From Mangrovimonas xylaniphaga (GTDB taxonomy: Bacteria > Bacteroidota > Bacteroidia > Flavobacteriales > Flavobacteriaceae): 64,000 bases of DNA. The stretch spans positions 124,001-188,000 of the forward strand of contig NZ_LBIP01000016.1 in NCBI RefSeq assembly GCF_001280435.1, given 5' to 3'. The translations under genes and the position numbers were made by a program. Below, piece by piece: positions 1-9,658 of the stretch. The notes under the pieces were generated by a model. The model saw nothing but the letters and a program-made list of their open reading frames with translations. It was not told the DNA's origin and ran no database searches. The stretch's first letter is position 1; the number at the start of each line of letters is the position of its first letter.

Positions 1-113
1 GAATCCTGTTGACTTTTCTCGGGAAGGTTTGATGGGACATGAAACTCTAAAATAGATACGAATAAAAAAACGAATAAAGCGGAAGCTCCATGCAAAGCGT
101 CTAGTTGCCTCAT
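1..113 (-). CDS. N-terminal fragment, possible acyltransferase-3 family protein (runs off window)
   Basis: An ATG on the minus strand opens a 37-codon frame that continues past the left edge. It begins MRQLDALHGASALFVFLF, which resembles the first membrane helix of acyltransferase-3 (OafA/YrhL-like) proteins, where the family pattern is (K/R)xLDALRGxAALxVxxFH. The usual Arg of that pattern is His here, and the histidine expected near the end of the helix is displaced. The call is therefore tentative: it could be a diverged or decaying copy. Only the N-terminus can be seen. Confidence 0.4.
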   Translation of the reverse strand, partial: MRQLDALHGASALFVFLFVSILEFHVPSNLPEKSQQD

Positions 114-340
114 AATAAATTGATTTCAAATTGATTACCCTAAAATTAACCGCTATTACAGCTCACTCATGTTAGAGCAATGTTAAAAGCTTTTAGCGCC
201 CTGTTAATTAACTATTCCTTAAGTAATTGATAAAGGTTTATTAAAACAATTGCCTTTATCCCCACAAAAAAGTACATTCGCAAACATTTACTATTTAGTG
301 CGTTTGGGCACGAAATTTCAAAACTTACAATTCATTTCGC
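114..340. other. Divergent intergenic region
   Basis: This AT-rich spacer lies between the left-edge fragment and the peptidase gene, so it should hold divergent promoters. I see no clean TAnnTTTG element, RNA gene or long inverted repeat in it. Confidence 0.5.
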
Positions 341-2782
341 ATGAAACATATTTTAGCGCTTGTTTTATCCATTTTCATCACTTCAACAACTATTGCACAA
401 ACTGGCAATCAGTCTCCGTTAAGCATTAAAACCATTATGCAGGGCGACAATTTTGTTGGCCACTTGCCTTCAAATGCTCACTGGTCTGCCGATGGTAAAA
501 CCATATATTTCAGTTGGAATCCTGAAGGAGCTTTTAGCGATTCCCTTTATGCTTACACACTTTCCAACGGAAATACCAATAAAGTAGACTTTGAAACCTC
601 ATACAACCTGCCACAGCCAAGTGGGAATAGTAATATCACAAACAAATCCAGTTATGTTGACCCTTATGACCACATCACTTACAACAGCGATAGATCAAAG
701 AGCATTTACACAAAGCATGGCGACATTTACCTAGTTGATCAAAAGGACTATTCGGTGATGCAAATCACCAACACCTTAGACACCGAAAGCAACATTCAAT
801 TTACAGCAAACGATACCAAAATAGCTTATGTAAAGAATGGCAATCTATTCACTTGGTCGTTGGAAACGGGAATCACCGAACAGATTACCGATTTCACAAA
901 TAAGAAAAACAGCACTTCTGAACGAAGCGAGCAAGACGAATGGCTATACCAAGACCAATTGGGAATTTTTGATGTACTTAGCGAGCGTAAAGCTAAAAAT
1001 GACGCTAATGAGGCTTTCAACAAAAGAAATCTAAACAAAAGACCTCTTGAAATCTATACCGAAGGGAAATTTGTGACCAACATCCAAATAAGCCCGAATG
1101 GAAAATTTGTAACCTACGAACTATATCAAGCTCCAAAAGAGGCCAATGGCACCATTGTGCCTCATTACGTTACTGAATCAGGCTACACCGAAGACCAACA
1201 CACACGCACCAAAGTTGGTAGCGAACAAGGCACATATGAAATGTTCATTTATAACATAGAAGCAAGAACTTTTTATCCCGTTGTTTTGGATAATTTGAAA
1301 GGTTTAGACGATATCCCTGAATACACAAAAGACTACCCTGACAAAGCATACAAAAACGACAACAGAATCTCTTATATATCGGGACCAAACTGGAGTAAGG
1401 ACAGCAAATATGCGGTATTGGACATTAATAGTAATGATTTTAAAGACCGTTGGATTGTATCCCTAAACTATGAAGATGGCTCTGTTAAAAATTTAGTAAG
1501 ACAACGTGACGAAGCTTGGATAGACGGCCCTGGCATCAGCAGTTTTGGAGGCAGTGCTCTAGGATGGTTGCCAGACAACGAAACCATTTGGTACATGTCT
1601 GAAGCCACCGGGTTTGCTCATTTAAATACTACCCACGTCAATTCAGGAAAAACAAAAGCACTGACCGAAGGAAATTTTGAAGTGTATGACGTCTACCTTT
1701 CCAAAGACAAAAAGCACTGGTATTTTACATCAAACAAAACCCACTCGGGAGATCGTCAATTTTTCAGCATGCCACTTAAGGGAGGTAAATTCACCCAATT
1801 AACAAGCATGATAGGTAATAACGATGTGGTATTATCTCCAAACGAAGAGTATTTGGCCGTTTTGCACTCCTATTCCAACAAACCAACAGAGCTTTACCTA
1901 CAGAAAAATCCTCTGTTCGGAAAAACGTCTGAACAACCAAAACAAATAACGCATTCCACAACGGAAGGTTTTGAAGCTTACCCTTGGAGAGACCCAGAAC
2001 TAATTACTTTTAAGGCAGAAGACGGCGCCACCGTGCAGGCTAGGCTCTACCAACCTTCCGCAGCTACCAAAAACAATGCCGCCATCGTATTTGTTCACGG
2101 TGCTGGATACTTACAAAATGCCCATTCTTGGTGGAGCGTTTATTTTAGAGAATATATGTTCCATAATATTTTAGCGGATAACGGCTATACGGTTTTAGAT
2201 ATTGACTATAGAGGAAGCGCCGGTTACGGAAGAGATTGCCGTACGGGGATTTACAGACATATGGGAGGCAAAGATCTTTCAGACCAAGTGAATGGTGTAC
2301 AATATTTAATCAACAACTACGGTATTGACAAAAACAAAGTAGGTATTTATGGAGGCTCTTATGGTGGATTTATCACCCTTATGGCCATGTTCAACGAAGC
2401 CGACACCTTTAAAGCAGGAGCGGCCATTCGATCTGTTGGCGATTGGGCAGCCTACAACCACGGTTATACGGCACGCATCCTAAACACGCCAGTTTCCGAT
2501 AGTTTAGCCTATAAAAGAAGCTCCCCTATTTATTTTGCAGATGGACTTAAAGGAGATTTGCTGATTTTACACGGAATGGTAGACGACAATGTTCATTTCC
2601 AGGATATGGTTCGTCTTAACCAGCGCTTGATAGAATTGGAAAAACACAACTGGGAAATGGTCCTTTATCCATTGGAAAGACACGGCTTTGTAGAACCCAG
2701 CAGCTGGACCGATGAATACACCCGAATTTTCAACCTTTTCCAAGAAAGTTTATTGGACGGCAACAACACCCAAAAAGACTAG
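341..2782 (+). CDS. S9B-family dipeptidyl peptidase IV-like serine peptidase, exported
   Basis: Exported prolyl-type dipeptidyl aminopeptidase of 813 residues, the normal length for the DPP-IV family. Residues 1-19 form a signal peptide ending in IAQ, so it acts in the periplasm or at the cell surface. Residues about 30-560 are the beta-propeller, with repeats such as the WSADGKTIYF and SPNGKFV types. The C-terminal alpha/beta hydrolase carries the nucleophile in GGSYGG (Ser673), the DDN motif (Asp748) and the RHG histidine (His781), so the triad is intact. The family removes Xaa-Pro/Ala dipeptides from peptide N-termini, consistent with protein scavenging in marine flavobacteria. It is a single gene, followed by a gap before pheT. 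The exact substrate is inferred from the family only. Confidence 0.92.
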   Translation: MKHILALVLSIFITSTTIAQTGNQSPLSIKTIMQGDNFVGHLPSNAHWSADGKTIYFSWNPEGAFSDSLYAYTLSNGNTNKVDFETSYNLPQPSGNSNITNKSSYVDPYDHITYNSDRSKSIYTKHGDIYLVDQKDYSVMQITNTLDTESNIQFTANDTKIAYVKNGNLFTWSLETGITEQITDFTNKKNSTSERSEQDEWLYQDQLGIFDVLSERKAKNDANEAFNKRNLNKRPLEIYTEGKFVTNIQISPNGKFVTYELYQAPKEANGTIVPHYVTESGYTEDQHTRTKVGSEQGTYEMFIYNIEARTFYPVVLDNLKGLDDIPEYTKDYPDKAYKNDNRISYISGPNWSKDSKYAVLDINSNDFKDRWIVSLNYEDGSVKNLVRQRDEAWIDGPGISSFGGSALGWLPDNETIWYMSEATGFAHLNTTHVNSGKTKALTEGNFEVYDVYLSKDKKHWYFTSNKTHSGDRQFFSMPLKGGKFTQLTSMIGNNDVVLSPNEEYLAVLHSYSNKPTELYLQKNPLFGKTSEQPKQITHSTTEGFEAYPWRDPELITFKAEDGATVQARLYQPSAATKNNAAIVFVHGAGYLQNAHSWWSVYFREYMFHNILADNGYTVLDIDYRGSAGYGRDCRTGIYRHMGGKDLSDQVNGVQYLINNYGIDKNKVGIYGGSYGGFITLMAMFNEADTFKAGAAIRSVGDWAAYNHGYTARILNTPVSDSLAYKRSSPIYFADGLKGDLLILHGMVDDNVHFQDMVRLNQRLIELEKHNWEMVLYPLERHGFVEPSSWTDEYTRIFNLFQESLLDGNNTQKD

Positions 2783-2864
2783 CAACTTTAGGTCATATTT
2801 TTAGTCGCAAATATTTATCTTTGTGGCCTAAATAAGACCTGTTAGGGTTGCATTTTTTCGCAAC

Positions 2865-2901
2865 TTTGGCAATCTGAAAAACGAAAAAAATTGTAGGTTT
2901 G
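2865..2901 (+). promoter_or_regulatory. Candidate Bacteroidota promoter for pheT
   Basis: TAGGTTTG at 2894-2901 fits the TAnnTTTG minus-7 consensus and lies 21 bases before the pheT start. A TTTG at 2865-2868 may be the minus-33 element, although the 25-base spacer is slightly long. A second minus-7-like TATCTTTG lies at 2816-2823. Confidence 0.45.
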
Positions 2902-2922
2902 CGCCTTTATTAAAGATAGAAA

Positions 2923-5349
2923 ATGAAGATTTCATACAACTGGTTACGACAATTTATCAAAACAGATTGGTCCCCTGAAAAAACTGGAGAATTACTTACA
3001 GATTTAGGACTTGAAGTAGAAGGCATCTCAGAATTTGAATCCGTTAAAGGAGGACTTAAAGGAATTGTTGTTGGAGAAGTATTAACATGTGAACAACATC
3101 CAAATGCAGACCGACTAAGGGTTACCACCGTAAATATTGGAGAAGACAAACCGCTACAAATTGTATGTGGTGCTCCAAACGTAGCTGCAGGACAAAAAGT
3201 ACCTGTAGCCACTATTGGAACGACGCTTTACACACCTGAAGGTGAAGCTTGGAAAATCAAAAAAGGAAAAATCCGAGGAGAGGAAAGCCATGGTATGATT
3301 TGCGCCGAAGACGAATTAGGTTTAGGCCAATCGCACGATGGAATTTTGGTACTTGACGAAAAAGTGAAAGTTGGAGCTGCGGTTTCGGATATCTTCAAAG
3401 TAGAAAACGACCATGTTTTTGAAATAGGCCTTACCCCTAACCGTGCAGATGCCATGAGCCACTTTGGTACCGCAAGAGATCTTAGAGCAGGTTTAATTCA
3501 ACAAGATATTCACTTGGAATTCATCACTCCTTCGGTGAGTGCTTTCCACGTAGACAACAGAACCAATAAGATTGATGTAGAAGTTCAAAACAAGGAATTG
3601 GCGCCTCGTTATTGCGGTATTGCCATTTCTGGAATTACGGTTGAAGAATCTCCTTCTTGGTTACAAAATAGATTGAAAGCTATTGGACTTTCCCCAAAGA
3701 ACAATGTCGTAGATGCTACCAATTATGTGCTTCATGAATTGGGGCAACCATTACATGCCTTTGATGCTGCTAAAATTAAAGGCCATAAAGTAGTGGTGAA
3801 AACAATGCCACAGGGTACAAAGTTCAAAACTTTGGATGGTGTTGAACGTGAGTTGGACGCAGAAGACTTAATGATTTGTGATGCCGAAAAACCAATGTGC
3901 ATTGCTGGTGTTTTAGGAGGTTTGGATTCTGGAGTAACGGAAAACACGACCAATATCTTTTTGGAAAGCGCTTACTTTAACCCGGTATCCATTAGAAAAA
4001 CAGCAAAACGTCACGGTTTAAACACGGATGCTTCTTTTAGGTTTGAGAGAGGTATCGATCCTAACATTACGGAATATGCACTGAAACGTGCTGCTTTATT
4101 GATCCAGGATATTGCTGGTGGGGAAATCACCAGTGACCTTGTGGACATGTACCCAAAGAAAATTGAGGATTTCCAGGTACGTTTGAGCTTTGAAAACGCC
4201 AAGAAACTTATTGGAGAGGAAATCCCAAAGGATACCATCAAAAGCATTTTGACATCTTTGGAAATCAAAATCAACAATGTTACCGAAACAGGGCTTGGTC
4301 TTACAGTACCTGCCTATAGAAATGATGTTCAAAGAGAGGCTGATATCATTGAGGAAATCCTAAGGGTTTACGGTTACAACAATATCAAAACCACCGAAAA
4401 ACTTAACGCTTCCATCTCCAACTCTTCCAAATTTGAAGATTACAAGCTTCAAAACATCATTGGAAGCCAATTGGTAGCTCAAGGCTTTTATGAGATTATG
4501 GCAAACTCGCTATCTTCTCCAAAATATATTTCCCTTAGTGAACAGCTGAAGGAAGATCATAATATTGAACTTTTGAACCCATTGAGCAACGATCTAAGCG
4601 TAATGCGCCAAAGCTTGTTGTTTTCAGGATTGGAAGCGGTTAGTCACAACATCAACAGAAAGCGCGATGCGCTGAAGTTATTTGAATTTGGATCTACCTA
4701 CCATAACTACAACGGAAACAAAGAAGAACACAAACACCTTTCTCTTTTTGTGACTGGTAGACGACATGCAGAACGCTGGAATGCTAACCACCAACAAAGC
4801 GACTTCTTTTACTTAAAAGGAATTATTTCTGTGGTTTTGCAACGTCTGGGAATTACAAACACCTCAGTATCCCCTACCAAAAATGACATGATTGCAGAAG
4901 GCATTGCCTTATCAGCAAACAATCTGCAACTGGTAAACTTTGGGTTGGTTAAAAAATCAGTATTGAAACATTTTGGAATCGCCCAAGATGTGCTGTTTGC
5001 CGATTTCAATTGGAACAATGTTATTGAAGCTGCAAAACAGAACACGGTTTCTTTCAAGGATATTCCAAAATATCCAGAAGTGCGTAGAGACTTTGCCTTG
5101 TTATTGGATGAAACGGTAACTTTTGAGCAAATTGACAGCATCGCCATGAAAACCGAAAAGCAATTGCTTAAGGATGTAGACCTTTTTGATGTGTATCAAG
5201 GGAAAAACCTTCCTAAAGGTAAGAAGAGCTACGCCGTGAGTTTCACTATCCAAGATGAGCAAAAAACGCTTACAGACAAACAAATTGATAAAATCATGAG
5301 TAAACTTCAAGCTAATTTTGAAAAAGAGCTTGGCGCGACACTTAGATAA
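2923..5349 (+). CDS. pheT: Phenylalanine--tRNA ligase beta subunit
   Basis: Beta subunit (808 residues) of the alpha2-beta2 phenylalanyl-tRNA synthetase, which charges tRNA-Phe in the cytoplasm. The N-terminus (MKISYNWLRQFI) and the following tRNA-binding EMAP-like domain (about residues 40-150, with CEQHPNADRLR and VCGAPNV) are typical. The B3/B4 editing domain follows, then a B5 domain and the catalytic-like core. The C-terminal ferredoxin-fold anticodon-binding domain has FKDIPKYPEVRRDFALLLD near residue 710. The length is normal for bacterial PheT. The catalytic subunit gene pheS is not adjacent, as is common in Bacteroidota. A strong hairpin terminator follows the stop codon. Confidence 0.97.
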   Translation: MKISYNWLRQFIKTDWSPEKTGELLTDLGLEVEGISEFESVKGGLKGIVVGEVLTCEQHPNADRLRVTTVNIGEDKPLQIVCGAPNVAAGQKVPVATIGTTLYTPEGEAWKIKKGKIRGEESHGMICAEDELGLGQSHDGILVLDEKVKVGAAVSDIFKVENDHVFEIGLTPNRADAMSHFGTARDLRAGLIQQDIHLEFITPSVSAFHVDNRTNKIDVEVQNKELAPRYCGIAISGITVEESPSWLQNRLKAIGLSPKNNVVDATNYVLHELGQPLHAFDAAKIKGHKVVVKTMPQGTKFKTLDGVERELDAEDLMICDAEKPMCIAGVLGGLDSGVTENTTNIFLESAYFNPVSIRKTAKRHGLNTDASFRFERGIDPNITEYALKRAALLIQDIAGGEITSDLVDMYPKKIEDFQVRLSFENAKKLIGEEIPKDTIKSILTSLEIKINNVTETGLGLTVPAYRNDVQREADIIEEILRVYGYNNIKTTEKLNASISNSSKFEDYKLQNIIGSQLVAQGFYEIMANSLSSPKYISLSEQLKEDHNIELLNPLSNDLSVMRQSLLFSGLEAVSHNINRKRDALKLFEFGSTYHNYNGNKEEHKHLSLFVTGRRHAERWNANHQQSDFFYLKGIISVVLQRLGITNTSVSPTKNDMIAEGIALSANNLQLVNFGLVKKSVLKHFGIAQDVLFADFNWNNVIEAAKQNTVSFKDIPKYPEVRRDFALLLDETVTFEQIDSIAMKTEKQLLKDVDLFDVYQGKNLPKGKKSYAVSFTIQDEQKTLTDKQIDKIMSKLQANFEKELGATLR

Positions 5350-5360
5350 TAATACCCACA

Positions 5361-5391
5361 AAAAAGCCTCTTTAAAAAGAGGCTTTTTTTA
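5361..5391 (+). terminator. Rho-independent terminator of pheT
   Basis: AAAAGCCTCTTT and AAAGAGGCTTTT form a perfect stem with a two- to three-base loop and a run of T, starting 12 bases after the pheT stop. Confidence 0.85.
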
Positions 5392-5549
5392 TTTCAACCT
5401 AAATACTCCCCAACTTCCTTTTACGTAAATCCTTATTTACAAACATGTTATTTCACTATAGATATAAGGTGAATAAAATTTATAGAATTCCTAAGGTGCT
5501 GCATCAAATAATTACTAATTTTAAATTCCATTAATTTAAAACACGTATT

Positions 5550-6047
5550 ATGGCAACAATCACTTTAAAAGGAAACACGATACACACGTCTGGGGAATTA
5601 CCTAAAGTAGGCAGCAAAGCTCCAGAATTCACTTTAACTACTACAGAATTGGGTGCAAAAACCCTAGCTGATTTTAAAGGACAAAACTTAATCCTCAACA
5701 TCTTCCCTAGTGTTGATACTGGAACCTGCGCCCAATCAGTAAGAACTTTCAATGAAAAGGCCAGTAAATTAGAGAACACAAAAGTGCTTTGCATCTCCAA
5801 AGACCTTCCTTTTGCACAAGCTAGATTTTGTGGTGCCGAAGGATTGGACAACGTAGTCAACCTTTCTGATTTTAAAGACGGAAACTTTGGAAAAAGTTAC
5901 GGATTGGATTTCGTTGACGGGCCATTGGAAGGTCTGCTTTCCCGATGCATTGTTATTGTAAATCCAGAAGGCGAGGTTACCTACACCGAGCAAGTTCCTG
6001 AAATCGTTGACGAACCTAATTACGAAGCCGCCCTACAAGCCCTGTAG
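5550..6047 (+). CDS. tpx: Thiol peroxidase (atypical 2-Cys peroxiredoxin)
   Basis: Tpx (165 residues, normal length) reduces hydrogen and alkyl hydroperoxides using thioredoxin. The peroxidatic cysteine is Cys60 in PSVDTGTCAQSVRTFN and the resolving cysteine is Cys94 in DLPFAQARFCGAEG. Both contexts match the Tpx subfamily closely, with the conserved Thr before the active Cys and a downstream Arg. An extra Cys81 sits in the core strand. dgkA begins 14 bases after the stop, so the two are probably co-transcribed, though their functions are not obviously linked. Confidence 0.96.
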   Translation: MATITLKGNTIHTSGELPKVGSKAPEFTLTTTELGAKTLADFKGQNLILNIFPSVDTGTCAQSVRTFNEKASKLENTKVLCISKDLPFAQARFCGAEGLDNVVNLSDFKDGNFGKSYGLDFVDGPLEGLLSRCIVIVNPEGEVTYTEQVPEIVDEPNYEAALQAL

Positions 6048-6061
6048 TTTGCCCCCCAAGC

Positions 6062-6430
6062 ATGAGCAAAAAAGAATCTTTTGTACAAAACAGAATAAAA
6101 AGTATAGGGTTTGCCTACAAAGGCGCCCTATACTTAATTAAAACCGAAGCCAGTATTAAAGTGCAATTGTTTGTTGCCATTTCGGTGACACTAGCTGGTT
6201 TCTATTTCAATATCACCAATACAGAGTGGTTGTTCCAAATTACTTTTATTGGTTTGGTCATGACTGCTGAAGGTATCAATACTGCCATTGAATACATTGC
6301 GGATTTCATCCATCCCGAGTACCACAAAACCATTGGCCACATAAAAGACATTTCAGCAGGAGCTGTATTTATTGCCGCTATGGCCGCAGTTGCAGGGGCT
6401 TTGGTCATTTACATCCCTAAGCTGTTTTAA
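6062..6430 (+). CDS. dgkA: Diacylglycerol kinase family membrane protein
   Basis: Small integral-membrane lipid kinase (122 residues) of the DgkA family, which phosphorylates diacylglycerol or undecaprenol in the inner membrane. Three hydrophobic segments are visible (about residues 33-50, 57-75 and 97-118). The signature EGINTAIEYIAD contains the Glu-Asn-x-x-Glu catalytic pattern, and KDISAGAVFIAA matches the third-helix motif. Whether it acts on diacylglycerol or undecaprenol cannot be told by eye. Gram-positive-type DgkA proteins are undecaprenol kinases. It follows tpx by 14 bases. Confidence 0.9.
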   Translation: MSKKESFVQNRIKSIGFAYKGALYLIKTEASIKVQLFVAISVTLAGFYFNITNTEWLFQITFIGLVMTAEGINTAIEYIADFIHPEYHKTIGHIKDISAGAVFIAAMAAVAGALVIYIPKLF

Positions 6431-6464
6431 TACTTTTTCCGTTAGGATAAACGTTAGTAATTTG

Positions 6465-6472
6465 TATTTTTG
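6465..6472 (+). promoter_or_regulatory. Candidate minus-7 element for ftsK
   Basis: TATTTTTG fits TAnnTTTG and lies 21 bases before the ftsK ATG. No convincing minus-33 TTTG is seen at the usual distance. Confidence 0.35.
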
Positions 6473-6493
6473 TTTCAATCTAACTAAGCGTTG

Positions 6494-8980
6494 ATGGCGA
6501 AGAAGAAAACTAAAACCAAAGACAGTAAAACCTCTACCTTTAGCAAACCCTCATTCAAACTAACAAGTCAACAAAAATTGATTTATGGGAGTTTATTGAT
6601 GATTCTTGGGGTATTGCTTTTTATAGCTTTTTTATCCTTTTTCTTCACTGGCAAAGCAGATCAAAGCACTTTGGATGCTTTAGGCACTAGAGAAGTCAAA
6701 GCTCAAAACTGGCTCAATAAAGTTGGCGCCTGGGTAAGCGATTTGTTTATCCTTAAAGGCTTTGGGGTTGCTTCTTTTATCTTTGCTGGACTTTCCTTTC
6801 TTTCGGGGATTTATATTGCTTTAGATATCAATAAAGCAAAACTACGCTCCCATTGGATTTGGGGTACTCTCATCGTTATTTGGAGCTCCATTCTCTTTGG
6901 ATTTTTCACTCATAAATACGATGCTTTAGGCGGTACCATTGGTTTTGAAATGAACAGTTTCATCCAAGATTATATTGGAAAAATTGGCACTTCCTTAGTC
7001 CTACTCTTTGGATTGATTACCTATTTGGCCCTCCGTTTCAATGTTACAGGACATACATTTGTGAACCTTTTTAAAAGTGCCAAAAAGGACATCAAAACGG
7101 AATTTGCTACTGATGGTCCTATTCTTGCAGGCGACAATATTTCTGTTCCGATTGACAACAATTTAACGGAAGAAGCGGAGGACATCAAATCTGCTTTTGA
7201 GTTGGACGAAGAAACTCCCGCCCCTATTGCAGCCCTTTTTAACCAAATTGAAAAAGAAAAGGAAGCAGAAAAATTTGAGGAGGAAGAAATTGAGCAGGAA
7301 TTAGAACCTGAAATCACTCTTGAACCTAGCATTACTACCCAGAACAACAACGACCTTCAAGTTGAAGTGAACAATGCTCCTGAAGAGGATTTTGAAATGG
7401 AGATAGAACAGGTTGAAGAAGAAGTTTCTGAACGTGACAATCTAGCCAATAAATTGGTGGCCGATTTTGGTCAATTTGATCCAACATTAGAGTTGAGCAA
7501 ATACCAATTTCCTCCTTTAGACCTTCTTAAAAAATACGATTCCGAAGGGATTACCATCAACCAGGAAGAGCTTGAAGAAAATAAAAACCGTATTGTTGAA
7601 ACCCTTAGCAACTATAAAATAGGAATCAGCAGTATTAAAGCTACCATAGGTCCTACCGTGACCCTTTACGAAATTGTTCCTGAGGCCGGTGTGCGTATTT
7701 CCAAGATCAAAAACTTAGAGGATGATATTGCCCTTTCGCTTTCGGCTTTGGGTATTCGTATCATTGCCCCTATTCCAGGAAAAGGAACCATAGGTATTGA
7801 GGTACCTAACAAAAATTCTACCATCGTTTCCATGCGTTCGGTAATTGCTTCGCAGAAATTCCAAAAATCTGATATGGAATTGCCAATTGCCTTTGGGAAA
7901 AACATCAGCAATGAAACCATGGTGGTAGATTTAGCTAAAATGCCCCACCTTTTAATGGCTGGTGCAACTGGACAAGGTAAATCTGTTGGGCTAAATGCTG
8001 TATTGACCTCATTGCTTTACAAAAAGCACCCTGCCGAAGTAAAATTTGTATTGGTAGACCCGAAAAAGGTAGAATTAACCCTATTCAACAAAATAGAACG
8101 CCACTATTTAGCAAAACTTCCCGATAGCGAAGAAGCCATCATTACTGACAATACCAAGGTAATCAACACCTTGAATTCCCTTTGTATTGAGATGGACAAC
8201 CGTTACGAGATGCTTAAAAATGCCATGTGTCGTAACATCAAGGAGTACAACGAGAAGTTCAAGGCTAGAAAATTGAATCCTAATGATGGGCATCAGTTTT
8301 TACCTTATATTGTTCTTGTAGTCGATGAGTTCGCCGACTTGATCATGACTGCGGGTAAGGAAGTAGAAACGCCTATTGCCCGTTTGGCCCAATTGGCTCG
8401 TGCTATTGGAATTCACTTAATCATTGCCACCCAACGTCCGTCGGTGAACGTTATTACAGGGATTATCAAAGCCAACTTCCCTGCGCGTATTGCCTTTAGG
8501 GTAACCTCTAAAATAGATTCCAGAACCATTTTGGACGGTCCAGGGGCGGATCAATTGATTGGACGAGGAGATATGCTTTATACCCAAGGAAATGATATTA
8601 TCAGGATTCAATGTGCATTTGTTGATACTCCTGAAGTGGAAACCATTACCGAGTTTATTGGAGGACAAAAAGCCTATCCAGACGCGTATCTTCTACCAGA
8701 ATATGTGGGAGAAGACGGCAATGGCACAGCTCTTGATATAGATATTTCCGAAAGGGATTCCCTATTCCGCGAGGCAGCAGAAATTATTGTTACGGCCCAA
8801 CAAGGTTCAGCATCTTTGTTACAGAGAAAACTTAAATTGGGATACAATCGTGCCGGACGATTGATTGATCAGTTGGAAGCAGCTGGGATCGTAGGAGGAT
8901 TTGAAGGCAGCAAGGCCAGACAAGTACTTGTTCCAGACCTAATAGCTTTGGAACAACTATTGGATAACGAAAATATATAG
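6494..8980 (+). CDS. ftsK: DNA translocase FtsK
   Basis: Septal DNA pump (828 residues from this start) that clears and aligns chromosome termini during division. About four membrane helices occupy residues 30-180. An acidic low-complexity linker spans about 210-325. The RecA-like motor has Walker A GATGQGKS (about 490-497) and Walker B VLVVDEFADL (about 607-616). The C-terminal winged-helix gamma domain (SASLLQRKLKLGYNRAGRLIDQLE) reads KOPS-type sequences. A TTG three bases upstream could extend the frame by one residue, but the ATG at 6494 is the natural start. It heads a co-directional run with lolA and the LptF/G-like gene. Confidence 0.96.
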   Translation: MAKKKTKTKDSKTSTFSKPSFKLTSQQKLIYGSLLMILGVLLFIAFLSFFFTGKADQSTLDALGTREVKAQNWLNKVGAWVSDLFILKGFGVASFIFAGLSFLSGIYIALDINKAKLRSHWIWGTLIVIWSSILFGFFTHKYDALGGTIGFEMNSFIQDYIGKIGTSLVLLFGLITYLALRFNVTGHTFVNLFKSAKKDIKTEFATDGPILAGDNISVPIDNNLTEEAEDIKSAFELDEETPAPIAALFNQIEKEKEAEKFEEEEIEQELEPEITLEPSITTQNNNDLQVEVNNAPEEDFEMEIEQVEEEVSERDNLANKLVADFGQFDPTLELSKYQFPPLDLLKKYDSEGITINQEELEENKNRIVETLSNYKIGISSIKATIGPTVTLYEIVPEAGVRISKIKNLEDDIALSLSALGIRIIAPIPGKGTIGIEVPNKNSTIVSMRSVIASQKFQKSDMELPIAFGKNISNETMVVDLAKMPHLLMAGATGQGKSVGLNAVLTSLLYKKHPAEVKFVLVDPKKVELTLFNKIERHYLAKLPDSEEAIITDNTKVINTLNSLCIEMDNRYEMLKNAMCRNIKEYNEKFKARKLNPNDGHQFLPYIVLVVDEFADLIMTAGKEVETPIARLAQLARAIGIHLIIATQRPSVNVITGIIKANFPARIAFRVTSKIDSRTILDGPGADQLIGRGDMLYTQGNDIIRIQCAFVDTPEVETITEFIGGQKAYPDAYLLPEYVGEDGNGTALDIDISERDSLFREAAEIIVTAQQGSASLLQRKLKLGYNRAGRLIDQLEAAGIVGGFEGSKARQVLVPDLIALEQLLDNENI

Positions 8981-9001
8981 CGATATAAAACACACATTAC
9001 A

Positions 9002-9646
9002 ATGAAAAAATTATTGATAGCAGTTACATTATTTATAGGCTTCCACAGTTTAGCACAGGACACTTCTGCAAAAGCAAAAGCCTTATTGAATGAAGTAAGT
9101 GCCAAGATCAAAAGCTATGACAATATTAGTATAGACTTTAAGTATTCACTTAACAATGCCAGTGAAAACATCAACCAAGAAACCCGTGGAAATGTGGTAC
9201 TACAAGGTGAAAAATACAAATTGAACATTTTGGGAGCCACTAGAATCTACGATGGCAAAACCCTTTACACCATTAGTCCTGATGATGAAGAGGTAACCAT
9301 TTCTTCCAATAACACCGAAGATGAAGACACTATAACACCAAGCCAAATGTTGTCTTTTTATGAAGAAGGTTACAGATACGCCATGGATATTGTTCAAAAT
9401 GTAAACGGTCGTAAAATCCAGTATGTAAAACTAACCCCTATTGACACACATTCTGAAATTAAATATGTGTTATTAGGGGTTGACGCGCAAACCAAGCACA
9501 TCTATAATTTAATTGAAATAGGCAAAAACGGTACAAAAACCACTTTAACCGTTAATATGTTTAAAACAAATGAACCTATTTCAAAAACACTTTTTACTTT
9601 TGACCAGTCCAAATACAAAAATTACTACATCAATAGATTGGACTAA
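9002..9646 (+). CDS. lolA: LolA-like outer-membrane lipoprotein carrier protein
   Basis: Periplasmic chaperone-like protein (214 residues) related to LolA, which ferries lipoproteins from the inner to the outer membrane. Residues 1-19 are a signal peptide (MKKLLIAVTLFIGFHSLAQ). The rest fits the half-barrel fold: an N-terminal helix with AKALLNEVSAKIKSYDNISIDFKYS, then alternating beta strands including KYKLNILGATRIYDGKTLYTISPDD. It starts 21 bases after ftsK and is followed by the LptF/G-like gene, an envelope-biogenesis order common in Flavobacteriaceae. Bacteroidota LolA proteins are divergent, so the function is inferred from family and context. Confidence 0.85.
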   Translation: MKKLLIAVTLFIGFHSLAQDTSAKAKALLNEVSAKIKSYDNISIDFKYSLNNASENINQETRGNVVLQGEKYKLNILGATRIYDGKTLYTISPDDEEVTISSNNTEDEDTITPSQMLSFYEEGYRYAMDIVQNVNGRKIQYVKLTPIDTHSEIKYVLLGVDAQTKHIYNLIEIGKNGTKTTLTVNMFKTNEPISKTLFTFDQSKYKNYYINRLD

Positions 9647-9658
9647 TTATAGCAATAA

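Noticed and set aside
4809-5147. Antisense open frame of 112 codons within pheT
   Set aside because: It lies wholly inside a well-supported gene with no independent evidence. It is a shadow frame, like the many antisense frames over other genes.
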